This document shows, in pieces, positions 49,201 through 57,987 of a stretch of DNA of 57,987 nt (positions are counted from its first letter, which is position 1; each line of letters opens with the position of its first letter). Source of the DNA: Intoshia linei (lineage: Eukaryota > Orthonectida > Rhopaluridae); contig LWCA01000082.1 in assembly GCA_001642005.1 (NCBI GenBank), positions 1 through 57,987 of the forward strand. Direction: 5' to 3'. The notes below the pieces were generated by a model, which worked only from the letters and a program-made list of their open reading frames with translations, was not told the origin of the DNA and made no database searches. The position numbers and the translations under genes were made by a program.

Positions 49201-51668
49201 CTATATCATATAAAAATTTCTAAAAGCATTACACGTTGATAACGGTTGTATTATATATGAAGTATAGGTTACTTGTTTCATTCATACAACTCACAAATCG
49301 TGAGTAACGACATCAATAAACAACAACAACAACAACAAAATTTACCTGCAAAAGTCGAAACATATGCATTGCAATTTAAGCAAGAATGCGACAATATTTT
49401 GAACGAAACAAAAAGATGCACATTATGATTTTCTGCCAATTGGCAAATATTTTGACAAATATCTAATAAAAGATAAAAGTATAATATGTAAATAAAAAAT
49501 TAATTTTATATTTGAAAATTTAATTGACATTTATTATAAAAATATTTATGTATATCAATATCCTGATGTATAAGTATATATATCTTAACTTGTATATTAA
49601 ACTACGTGATTTTTGTTTGTATGTGTGTGTTTAACTTTATTTAAATAACTACCAGTCTTAGAATTTTATAAAGTCACATTTCAATTACAGTTTTTTCCGG
49701 GACGTATAATAAGATAAATTTCTACCTCCCAAACTCACATCTTACGGGTCAAAAACCCTTAAAAGTCCCTCTTTTTGAAAATCCAACAAGTTAGAGAATT
49801 TAAAAAAATATATACGCTGATACGGATTTTAAAATCATAAACATTATCCATAAATTTAAATAAAAAAAATTATATCTTCAGGGCCAAAAACCACAAATTC
49901 CCCTTCCTTTTTTTTAAACAGCCCTAGAAAATCAAAAAATTTACAGGTGGTACAGTTTTATCCTGTTATCACACATAAAAAATTTCAATCCGAATAAGTG
50001 ACGACTTCACGGTCAAAAAGCATTTTAGTATTTATATATTTTTTTTCCGAAATATTTTATTAAAACAAAAAATGTAAATAATTAAAGGTCCGAAAATAAA
50101 AAAAAAATTTATTCTGATAGAGCTTATTCCAGTTGATATAAATACAAAATTTCAACCCCAGAAATCAACCATTCATAGTGAAAAATAATTTTTAATATAT
50201 TATCAACCAATATTTTTTAAATATTTCGATTAAAATAAAAATTAAAAATGTAAATATTGATCCTACAATTTTAAAAATAACTGTGCATCGAACATCTACA
50301 TGTACACATTTTCAATAAAGAAATATGGGTGAAAATCTATATAATTCATTCCTTCGGAATTTTTTTTATTGGTACGCAATTTTTAAATCTCATATTCTCA
50401 TTATATAAAATACTATTATAAAAAATGACTATCAATTATGTAATTTGATATATAAATCAGCCGAGTGAAAAAAATTTATATATCAACTTTGTTTGAAGTT
50501 TACTCAAAGGAAAGGAGTTTTCAATATAAAAATTCATAATAATAACTAAAATAAATTTAAATTCTGTTTTTTCTTTAGTTCAATTTTAACTTATAATCCA
50601 TACATTTTATTTTTGTTGTTATTGGCAACATTTACAAACCCTTGTAAATTATTTTATTAAATATTTAAGTATTCGCTAACATATTTTCCATTTTTACCTG
50701 GCTGATTCATTTTATAAAACGTTTCATTTTTTTCAATGACGAAATTCGTTTTGAATTGAGTATTTTTCATTTTGGAATCCTTTAAAAAATCTAAGTTTAC
50801 AAATGTATACCATATAATTTTTAAATTTTATCGAAACGTAAAGACATAAATTATGAATATTCTTAGAATCTTTAAAGAACCCTAGTATAATAGAATACAA
50901 CTACAGTATTCTCTCCACAACTCGCCAACTTTTTCTAAATCCCAAGAATGGCGAGTTATAGAGAGAATATAACAGTGATTATAAACCATTCCTTGAATAT
51001 TTTATGAAAATTGATTGAAAAAAGTGAAACGCGACGTTTTGAGATCACTGTTTTTTGTATTTATTACATGCAAAATTTCATAAAACATTACTTAAAAGAT
51101 TTAATTTATAAAAAAATATAAAAACGTACCAAACACGTGTGTTTCGGAAATTTCATTAGGAATATGAATTGTAATTTCTATTAATTGTTGAATCTAAAAT
51201 GAATTTAAGATAAAACTATACTAGTGATAAGAAATTTTTTTCCTCGTATTTCCCATGATTCACCAATAATCTCAAAATTTCTACCATACATAGGGGTATG
51301 TATGAACCACCTTGATGACCTGAACTATACGAATAAAATGTTTTGAAAAATAAACAGAATAACCAACTTTAACTTTAAATATAAAATTGGAAGAGGCGAA
51401 TCTTCATTCAAAAATACATTTTGTTTCAATTAAAAAGCGATGGATCAAAAACAGTTGAGAATTTCTGATTTAGTTTGTTCACATTAGAACGGTGATTTAT
51501 AAATAAAACTATTTTTGCGATTACCTTCTCATTTAAATATTTTTCAGGTAAACTCTGTAAGTGTGGTCTATATACACGTGTTGTATAATACCAGGTTGGC
51601 AATCCGATAAAAATTGATATAAAAATGTATAATAACGAAATAATGCATTGTAAAGTTATTTTTTTCAT
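40209..51668 (-). CDS. PIGS: GPI transamidase component PIG-S, exons spread over 11.5 kb
   Basis: PIG-S is an ER membrane subunit of the GPI transamidase, which attaches GPI anchors to proteins. Exons seen, in order: 51668-51525 (MKKITLQ..., first membrane segment and GLPTWYYTT), 51193-51130, 50790-50698, 50545-50504 (tentative), 47426-47368, 47322-47220 (KDIQWNLSQKF), 46507-46399 (NLETLSPILNSIYNFIG), 45710-45618 (NEVINFVILE), 43573-43389 (ISPDWGGIYSLNV, RIMKIFSKQL), 42281-42114 (LVHQWLIEKTVNHLI), 42030-41937 (LASNIDEAYKNS), 40353-40334 (20 nt, tentative) and 40299-40209 (YGIYIPLFLPLAIPL, second membrane segment). The order follows the family from end to end. Two or three exons remain unlocated (between 50.5 and 47.4 kb, 47.2 and 46.5 kb, and 41.9 and 40.4 kb). 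Long introns hold the repeats listed below. Identification is secure; exact splicing is not. Confidence 0.88.
40400..41936. other. PIG-S intron with repeat debris
   Basis: One missing PIG-S exon (the stretch before the last membrane segment) should lie here but I could not find it. GGCGGACCGGTAATTAATT at about 40763 and GACGGACTGGTGAACGG at about 41805 are hAT-like ends, possibly one element of about 1.1 kb. Confidence 0.4.
41485..41680 (-). repeat. Dispersed hAT-like repeat, copy 2 (inverted)
   Basis: The reverse complement matches 3875-4035: AGAAACGGTTC, CAGGGCGATCTGAAAATTC, and GGGCCACTGG in the same order. It lies in a PIG-S intron. Confidence 0.6.
43860..44150 (+). repeat. Partial copy of the 130-bp-unit repeat
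   Basis: TAAATTCTGGGATAGTTTTGAAAATC, followed at about 130 bp by AATACCACAGATTACTTTTTTTAAAAATGAAAAGTCC, corresponds to the middle units of the copy at 54.9-55.1 kb. It is in a PIG-S intron. Confidence 0.65.
47495..48130 (+). repeat. 130-bp-unit repeat, copy at 47.5 kb
   Basis: It starts near ATATGACACGCGATTTTTGTTTG with a GT-rich run at 47527-47548, then ATTACAGTTTTTTTCAAG and several degenerate units each holding GGTCAAAAA or GGCCAAAAACCACAAATTACC (at about 47661, 47790 and 47928). It is collinear with the copy at 49.6 kb. A further related stretch with GGTCAAAACCATAAATTAAT continues to about 48200. It lies in a PIG-S intron. Confidence 0.85.
48736..48924. mobile_element. hAT-type MITE, 189 bp
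   Basis: Left end CAGTGGTTTTCAACC...GCGACCCCC; right end in reverse complement TAGTGGTTTTCAACCGGGGGG. Flanking octamers gtctaggt and atctaggt match at 7 of 8. Termini are of the widespread CAGTGGTTCTCAACC class. It is inside a PIG-S intron. Confidence 0.9.
49317..49339 (+). repeat. (CAA)n microsatellite
   Basis: Six tandem CAA triplets in an otherwise unique AT-rich stretch. Confidence 0.85.
49590..50380 (+). repeat. 130-bp-unit repeat, copy at 49.6 kb (most complete)
   Basis: It opens with AAACTACGTGATTTTTGTTTG and a short GT run, then units with GGGTCAAAAACCC (about 49746), GGGCCAAAAACCAC (about 49880) and CACGGTCAAAAAGC (about 50008), i.e. a spacing near 130 bp. The distal block GGTTGATATAAATACAAAATTTC ... 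TATGGGTGAAAATCTATATAATTC ends at about 50370. It is collinear with 47.5 and 54.7 kb and carries no long open frame. The left boundary resembles Helitron-type 5' ends, but no 3' hairpin-CTRR terminus was recognised, so the class is open. Confidence 0.85.
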
Positions 51669-53083
51669 TTCAATTTTATTTCCAAATGACTCGTTTTGAA
51701 GTTTATTGATGGATTTTGGCGTTTATCACATAGATTTGACGAATTAATAACTTTTATGTTAATATATAGACCAGGGTGCAGTAGTTGATAATACTGCCTA
51801 GTTGTCATTATTTTTGCGGAAATTTAATACAAAATCATTTACGTCCGTGATTCCCAAACTTATTATATATACCATTTATATATTTTGTCGGCGCCTCTGA
51901 AATAATTATGTAAATTAGATGTGTTTTGACTTTAAACACATTGCGAGTGAGGGCCAAAAATACATTTTTCAAATTTCGCGGGCCGCAACAAATATTTTTG
52001 AATCAATTATTTAATCATTCCTTCTATCTTGGTTTTTTGCTTTTTTTATAAGATTATAATCTTAGCACCGCTGATTATTATTGTTAATATTTTATAAATT
52101 TTAAAAAGTTTGGCGACACACCGGTTGGAAAGCACTGCGTTAATTTATATTACGTTACAAGTGAACCATTCATAATCTCTGAATTTAATAGTTAAATATT
52201 TGTTTGATTCGCATATATATTTGTTTTTGTATTTAGGTAATATTAGTATTAGTGTAATTTATATTTTAGGACTTTTTGACTTTATAAAAAAGTAACTTGG
52301 ACTTTTAGTTGTGAATCTACCAATTTTTGAGTTGAAATTAATCTTTTACTGAATTTTTGTTTTTGAAATATTTGAAAAATCACAGCTTTCTCAATAAATA
52401 GTTTCACATTCATTTTTAACAACAATTTATATACATTTTATGTAAATTGTAAAATTCAAAAATTTTTCAATATTTAAGTGGCCCCTTGGATTTATAATTT
52501 ATCCCACAACCCCTCAAATATTTCGATTTAATTAAAATTTACTAGAAATTGAAATAAGATGTTTAAATATTTTAACTGCAATTTTATTCTGTTGAATATC
52601 TTATATCCATATTGCAAAGTTAATTTGAAAAATGTAAATATTTAAATTTTTACTTTTCAAATAGTAGCTAGAAATTCATTTGCAATAATATTGAATAAGA
52701 CATGTTTACATTAAGTATAAATTTATAAAATCCTTCTATAATATTTAAAAATTGGCTGTTATACTTTGTATGGCTGTGTGCATCAGCATAGTGGGTAAAT
52801 AATTTAAATATATATGCATTGCCGTGATAGGAAGACTTTTTAGTTGGTCTGTCAAAAAAATGTTTGCTGTTTTCTTTTTTAGTTGCGTGTCACTTTTAAA
52901 TGATAAATAATTTTAGGTACTTTTACGTGTGTATTTTGCTTTTATTACACACTTTTGAATTATTACACTGGTGACAAGTATGTCATATTCTTGCCATCAT
53001 TGCCCTAATGTATATTTATCTCTATCAAATTATAATTTAATAACCTAATATATATAATATGAACCTAACAATTATTATTTAAG
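51669..53083. other. Intergenic stretch between PIG-S and the cysteine-module gene
   Basis: It contains the presumed PIG-S promoter and a hAT-like pair: GTGATTCCCAAACTTATT at 51849 and GGTTGGAAAGCACTGCG near 52137, with GCGGGCCGCAACAAATATTTT between. Target duplications were not clear. A cysteine-bearing short frame at 52979-53011 (MSYSCHHCPN) may be an upstream exon of the next gene, but its phase does not fit. Confidence 0.45.
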
Positions 53084-54518
53084 AAAGTGTACTACAGAAT
53101 GAAGTTAACATTGTATCCAACTGTGTCAAGTATGTAGATGGAAAGTGTTCTGATTGTAGAACTCATTATGGACTGTTGAATAATAAATGCTACCGTATGC
53201 CTTATTTTGGGGATTTATAATTATATTTAGCTTGTGAGGATAGTTCTTGTTTAAATTGCAGTCAATACAAATGTCTACAATGCGTGGTTGGTTATGGAAT
53301 TAAAGGAAAATATTGTTTCGGTTAATTATATATTATGAATGTTTTAATGTTTATTAGATTGTAATATATCACACTGTATTTCATGTTATCTAAAACGTTA
53401 TTGTAGTGAATGTGAACATGGATATGGACGATTTTATGGTTTCTGCTATAGTATTTATTTCATTTTAATGAATCAATTAATGATTGCATAATGCAAACTA
53501 CTTTATTATTAGACACCTTGACTGTTAAGTAGGGTAGCGTCACAGTGTGGAGGGGTGTGGTCCTTTCTTAGTATTGATGATGGCTTCCCAAACTTAATTT
53601 GTCTACCCTCCCCTTTTTAGCAATATATTTTTTTACGCCCCCTTGAAAAAATGTACTTAATAATTATTATTGCATAATTAAAGTGATTATGAGATATTTC
53701 CAAAGTCCATGTTTAATAATAAAGAAAATTATATATTTATTGTCGTGTGGGCAGACGACGATCGCCGTGACACGACATTTTAAAATTATTTCAATAATGT
53801 AATTCTCTCTTTCCTACATTATCTGCCTCACTCTACTATTTTCAGCTAAATAATTTTATATAAGTAAGGATGTATATAATATTCATTTAAATATTAATTA
53901 ATTGATAGAATGCTCTTTTTCAAATTGTTCGGATTGCAATAATAAGTATTGCACAAGATGTTATCCAGGGTACGGCATAGATGCATTTGGAAATTGTAGA
54001 AGTAAATCGCTACTTATGTTTATTATTACTTATTTATTTAGAATGTATGATTGGAAAATGTTCTTTTTGCAAAGGAAGCATTTGTTATAAATGTTTACCT
54101 AGTTACTATCTTAAAGCCAATTATTGTAACGGTATTACTAATTATTATTTAATTATGAAATAAATTAAGCATATTATAATTTCCAAAGTATGTAAATTGA
54201 TAGATTTTAAAGATGTACAAAAAATCATGATTATATTGATGAATTAATTTAATATGAAACGGGGAATTATTTTAGTAAAAATTGAGGGTAGTCATAAAAA
54301 AAATTTCTGATCTCTTTATTGAATTATTTTGTCGGGCACAGTGTGCACACCTGACTGGTGAACCGATTAATCCATTTGCCATGTATAATGTGTGTATTAT
54401 GAATACATTGGGTTTAATAAATTTACGTTTAGCATGTCACACTGGATGCATTGACTGTATGCAAATTACTGTTATAATTGCAAAAATGGATATAATAGAA
54501 TCAAAGGAATTTGTTACA
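53084..54518 (+). CDS. Tandem six-cysteine (furin-like/GFR-type) module protein, partial
   Basis: Six consecutive exons each code one cysteine-rich module: 53084-53194, 53231-53320, 53358-53450, 53909-54001, 54042-54131 and 54433-54518. All junctions are phase 1. The first five exons are 111, 90, 93, 93 and 90 nt, all multiples of three. The common pattern is C-x5/6-C-x2-C-x4/6-C-x2-C-x3-GY-x6/9-C, e.g. CLNCSQYKCLQCVVGYG and CSDCNNKYCTRCYPGYG. This is the furin-like/growth-factor-receptor cysteine repeat, also common in surface proteins of protists, which suggests a secreted or cell-surface protein. The sixth module (CHTGCIDCMQI, then CYNCKNGY) is broken by a one-base shift. I found no signal peptide or membrane segment, so both ends are missing. 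Introns are 36, 37, 458, 40 and 301 nt. Confidence 0.75.
53540..53660 (+). repeat. hAT-type repeat fragment in an intron
   Basis: TTCCCAAACTTAATTTGTCTACC followed by AGCAATATATTTTTTTACGCCCCC is a diverged copy of 7676-7745. It explains why the third intron of the cysteine-module gene is 458 nt rather than about 40. Confidence 0.6.
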
Positions 54519-54659
54519 GTAAGATTAATACATTTTTATTATTTTATCATACATATTAATAACATTTTAGGAGTATAAAGATAGCTATATTTTTCCAAAT
54601 ATGTAGTTATTATTAAACATTACTCAACGTAGTTCTTAAATTCTTTACTCATATAAAAA

Positions 54660-55590
54660 AGAATGTTTGTGTGTGTGACCATTTATTTATTTATTTATTA
54701 TTATTACATTTATTGAAAAATTGACAGTCGAGAATTTAAAAAAACCCAATTTCTAATACTGTTTTTACCAGAGCGTGTTTTTATCTATTTTTGACTTTCA
54801 GAATTTGAGTCCTTCATGGTCAAAAATACAATTTTCCCTTTTGTTTAAAAAAAAATCAGCCCAACAATGTAATTAAACATACATTCTGAGACACATTTTA
54901 AAATTATTCATATTGTAGTTAATCTTAGCCTCAGACACGCATATCTTCATGGTCAAAACCACAAATTACTCTTTGCTTTAAAAATAAAACATGTCCTAAA
55001 ATGTTATTAAACATAAATTCTGGGATAGTTTTTAAAATCATAAACATTATAATAAATGGAAACCTCAAAAAAAATAATTTTCACGATCAAAACTCCACAT
55101 TACTTTTTTTTAAATGAAAACACCCCTAGAATTAAAAAAATTACACATGGTACAGTTGTATCCTGTTAAGACACACAAATAATTTCAATCTGAATAGGTG
55201 ACGCCTTTACGGTCAAAAAAGTACTTTAAAATTCATTTTTTTTATTTCGAAACTATTTTATTAACAGAAAAATTGAAATAATTAATAGTTCTACAATTAA
55301 AAAAAATATTAGTCGGATAGATATTATTCCATTTAATATAAATACCAAAGTTCAATACCAGAAGTCTATCTATTCCGGTGAAAAATAATTTTTAATATAT
55401 TATCAACCAATATTTTTCAAATGTTGGATTAAAATGAAAAAGTAAAATAATCATCCTACCTTTCAAAAAAATGTGCATTGAACGTCTACACTTTTCCAAT
55501 GAAGAAATATGGATGAAAATCTATATAATTCATTCATTCGAAATTTTTTTCATTGCTACGCAATTTTTAAATTTCAAATTATCATTTTCA
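54660..55590 (+). repeat. 130-bp-unit repeat, copy at 54.7 kb
   Basis: It starts with GAATGTTTGTGTGTGTGACC. The GGTCAAAA-type boxes fall at 54819, 54951, 55085 and 55211, spaced 126-134 bp. The distal block (TCAATACCAGAAGTCTATC ... TGGATGAAAATCTATATAATTC) ends at about 55530. This copy has one more internal unit than those at 47.5 and 49.6 kb. The 55471-55704 open frame arises from it. Confidence 0.85.
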
Positions 55591-56123
55591 AAACATTTTG
55601 TTTCAAATTTTAACTACAACAACGAAACTAAAAGTAATACAACTTTGTTATTATCATTTTTATATTTATTACAATCCTTTGCAATATTGATAAAATTCGA
55701 CTGAAATGTTTATAAATTGAAGATTCAGTTAATTATTGATACACAATTGGTATTTTTAAGTATTTATTAAATTGATACTGAATATATATTATCACATTGA
55801 AAATAAGAAAATAGGTTTTTAAAATTTTATTTTTTCTGGAATTTATGCTATTTATGACTATTTTTAAGATTGAACTGTTTTAACTTTATTTTTAATATTA
55901 TACACACATTCTGTCTAATAAATTAAAAAAATAGGATAACAATTGTTTTTAAAATGCTTTACACAAAAGTGAACAAAACAAAATTAAGATGGAATAATTC
56001 TCTTCAAAGTAAAAAGTAATGTGATATGATGGTTCCACCTGAAACAAGTTTGGAAATTACTCCTTTGAAGGATTTTTAAATTAGATTTTCAACGTGAATT
56101 TATTTTTTAAGTTTAATAAAAAT

Positions 56124-56538
56124 GTGCCCTCGGCAGAGCTAGGTAAAAATTTACGAGCTAGGTCCTGTTTGTACGTAGTGTATAACAGTCAACCTACAAT
56201 TAGTAGTAACTATTATAATAGTATTCTGAAAAGTTTTCAGTAAAAATATAGTCACAAAACGTACATACAATATACATTTTTATATATTTATTATTTAAAT
56301 ATATCTTTTTTCTTGTGGATCCTTATTTGAGAAAAATAATAATTCAGGACTCCTGATTAATCGAAAATAAAATCTGTTTTTGGATTATTCGCATTTTTTC
56401 AAATCATTCTAATAGAAACATTTATTTCATTTCATATTTCATAATTAAGTACGAAAATTAAACAAATGTATACAATTAATTACAGCTTGAATGCTACGTA
56501 CTTCGTAAAAGCAGTACCTAGCTCTGTAGAGGTGCTTT
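56124..56538. mobile_element. MITE with GAGCTAGGTA termini
   Basis: The left end GTGCCCTCGGCAGAGCTAGGTA and the reverse complement of the right end (GCACCTCTACAGAGCTAGGTA) form inverted repeats; inward TACGTAGTG and TACGTAGCA also match. A diverged single end recurs at about 56775 (CCTCGACAGAACTAGCTACTG). No target duplication is clear. Confidence 0.65.
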
Positions 56539-56960
56539 TAATTCTACCAAAAATATATATAGTATATTTTACATATAAATGCTACTGTTCACTATTTCCA
56601 ATCATCTCAATGAGTGGTTCCTGAACTTGTTTCAACATTTTTTAATGCGTTTTTTTAATTGAACTTTTTTTCCACCACCCATATGAAATATCGATATTTA
56701 TAGAGAAATTCATCTATTTGAATGGGGTCTGAACGTATTGTCATGCACTGGAAATGTATATTAGAACCTAAATCCTCGACAGAACTAGCTACTGTTTGCG
56801 TGAAATACATCATAGACAAGCTAGTAATCAGGTAAAATATGATTAATCAATATCGAGACAACGACACAGTGATTGAGAGACATGAAATGGAATCATTGTA
56901 ACAATAACAAAAAATGACATTGTTTGCAAATTAGGTTACAGTTGAAATTGATTTGAATTT

Positions 56961-57839
56961 ATGTATTTACGAAAAATGTTTATAGTAAATATCCTTAAGT
57001 TAGTTATTTTGTGGGTAGGACTATTGGTTACATGTATTTCAGGTATTTTATAGTAATTTTGTATGTATAAATCATGTACTGTATTGTGTTTACTTTTCGA
57101 TTTTGATTAAATCACACGACAAAAGGAACTAAAAAACAATTTAAACCTACATTTTAACAAAATTTTGATCTAAATACATATAAAATATATATATACCAGC
57201 GTGGGACTATTTTTTTCCAATTTCATTGAGAAATTTTCAATTAATTAAATTTGTACATGAAATGTTTGTTTATTTTTATAATTAAAAAATTATAAAATTA
57301 GTACTTGATAGGATTAATGTTTTCCGTCATTTTAAATGTGAATCAGCTCCGTTGTCTATTTTTTGCAATTTTTATGTTTAATAAAACGTCTCATAGCATG
57401 GTATCGTGAATTGTTTTAATTAACACAGTAGTCGTTGATATAAAGCACACCATTTCGATAAAGGGTTTAAATCCTTGTGAAAATGAATACTATGAATAAT
57501 TAGTGTATTATGATAATTACTAATTTTGTTATATTTTTGACATTTCAGATAGACTTGAAACTGAAATTTCAACGGTTATTGGGATCATTGCAATTTTTTG
57601 ATATACATATGTAGTATATAAATTGGGTTAAATTTATATGGTGTTTTTATTTAGGTTTTAGTGACAAGGTTGAATTGGCAAATGTACCTGTTTTGACTTT
57701 TTCAAAAGGTATGTACACTAGCGGACGCCGCTCCAAACCTTTATCACAATTAAAATGCATTTCTGGTGCATGTGAGACGCGATTTATGCCACATTCTGTA
57801 CAATGTTATAATCGTGGGGCGTCTTACAATGATATTAAC
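56961..57839 (+). CDS. SARAF: SARAF (store-operated calcium entry regulator), 5' part
   Basis: SARAF (TMEM66) is an ER membrane protein that senses refilled calcium stores and switches off STIM-Orai entry. Exon one, 56961-57042, codes a hydrophobic signal peptide (VNILKLVILWVGLLVTC). After a 612-nt intron, exon two, 57655-57839, joins in phase 1 and codes ELANVPVLTFSKGMYTSGRR, PLSQLKCISGACETRFMPH and VQCYNRGASYNDINV. The pattern R[R/S]xxPxxQLKC-xGG-like followed by VQCxNxG identifies the luminal SARAF domain. The frame leaves at AAC|GTAATT (57839). The following 21-nt GT...AG stretch is too short for a normal intron and leads straight to a stop, so the true next exon probably lies beyond the window. 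The membrane segment and the cytosolic regulatory tail are not present here. Confidence 0.85.
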
Positions 57840-57917
57840 GTAATTTTTTTTATATCTTAGACCCGATTTTGATTTAATTTTAATATAAAATAATCAAATC
57901 AATTGAGTTAATAATTA

Positions 57918-57987
57918 AGCCCCAAAATTACCTTTTTTTTAATGAAAACAGCCCTAGAATTTAAAAAAATTTACAGATGGTACAGTT
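57918..57987 (+). repeat. Start of another 130-bp-unit repeat copy
   Basis: CCCCAAAATTACC followed by TTTAATGAAAACAGCCCTAG and TTTACAGATGGTACAGTT matches about 47808-47875 and 49890-49955 closely. The copy runs out of the window, inside or just after the SARAF gene. Confidence 0.8.

Larger units (their letters stand above)
54519..56960. other. Intergenic stretch, mostly repeats
   Basis: Apart from the repeat copy and the MITE listed separately I see no exon. Further modules of the cysteine-rich gene may lie after 54518 (an acceptor TTTTAG at 54571) but none is recognisable. Confidence 0.45.

Noticed and set aside
55471-55704. 77-codon frame
   Set aside because: Begins in the distal block of the 54.7-kb repeat copy; no protein features.
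1-57987. CRISPR arrays, bacterial operons, ribosome binding sites
   Set aside because: The window is intron-bearing eukaryotic DNA; the regular ~130-bp spacing in the repeat family is degenerate and has no repeat-spacer structure.

Overview
The window is nuclear DNA from an AT-rich eukaryote, almost certainly an animal. The coding parts are chains of small exons separated mostly by very short GT-AG introns (34-57 nt). A second class of long introns is filled with repeats. The recognisable genes fit a metazoan: PIG-S, a SARAF-type calcium-entry regulator, a CREBL2-type bZIP factor, Bax inhibitor-1/TMBIM6, dynein light chain LC8 and the complex I subunit NDUFC2. Very short introns, low GC and abundant hAT/Tigger debris would suit a strongly derived animal, for example a parasite such as a myxozoan. 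That placement is inference. NDUFC2 implies a functional respiratory complex I.

Layout. 1-16.4 kb: no gene found, only AT-rich DNA with cut-and-paste transposon remnants (hAT-type, Tigger, TA-target MITEs) and a decayed repeat-family ORF at 12.6-13.3 kb. 16.4-17.1 kb: a Pro/Met-rich protein (+) tail to tail with LC8 (-). 19.8-23.7 kb (-): a single-pass membrane protein that resembles CCPG1-type ER-phagy receptors. 25.3-27.6 kb: complete Bax inhibitor-1 (+) tail to tail with a small CREBL2-like bZIP gene (-). 28.8-29.4 kb (-): relic of a Tigger/jerky-type helix-turn-helix protein. 30.0-36.0 kb (+): an 880-residue FHA-domain, basic, Ki-67-like protein. 36.6-39.1 kb (+): a LisH-like protein. 39.5-40.2 kb (+): NDUFC2, tail to tail with PIG-S (-), whose exons spread from 51.7 down to 40.2 kb. 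53.1-54.5 kb (+): a string of symmetric exons, each coding one six-cysteine module. 57.0 kb to the end (+): 5' part of a SARAF gene.

Two architectural themes recur. First, three unrelated gene pairs end tail to tail with only 10, 55 and 22 bp between stop codons, so their 3' UTRs and polyadenylation signals must overlap, although the surroundings are sparse. Second, an interspersed repeat with internal units of about 130 bp is present in at least five places (43.9, 47.5, 49.6, 54.7 and 57.9 kb), with partial copies at 10.4 and 36.1 kb; several copies sit in introns or beside genes.

The genes are ordinary cellular genes of ER, mitochondrial, cytoskeletal and nuclear function. I see no operon or defence-type system. 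The most unusual loci are the CCPG1-like gene, the FHA/Ki-67-like gene, the cysteine-module exon array and the repeat family. Exon models were made by eye from splice sites and reading-frame continuity. No database search was possible, and family comparisons rest on memory of those families.
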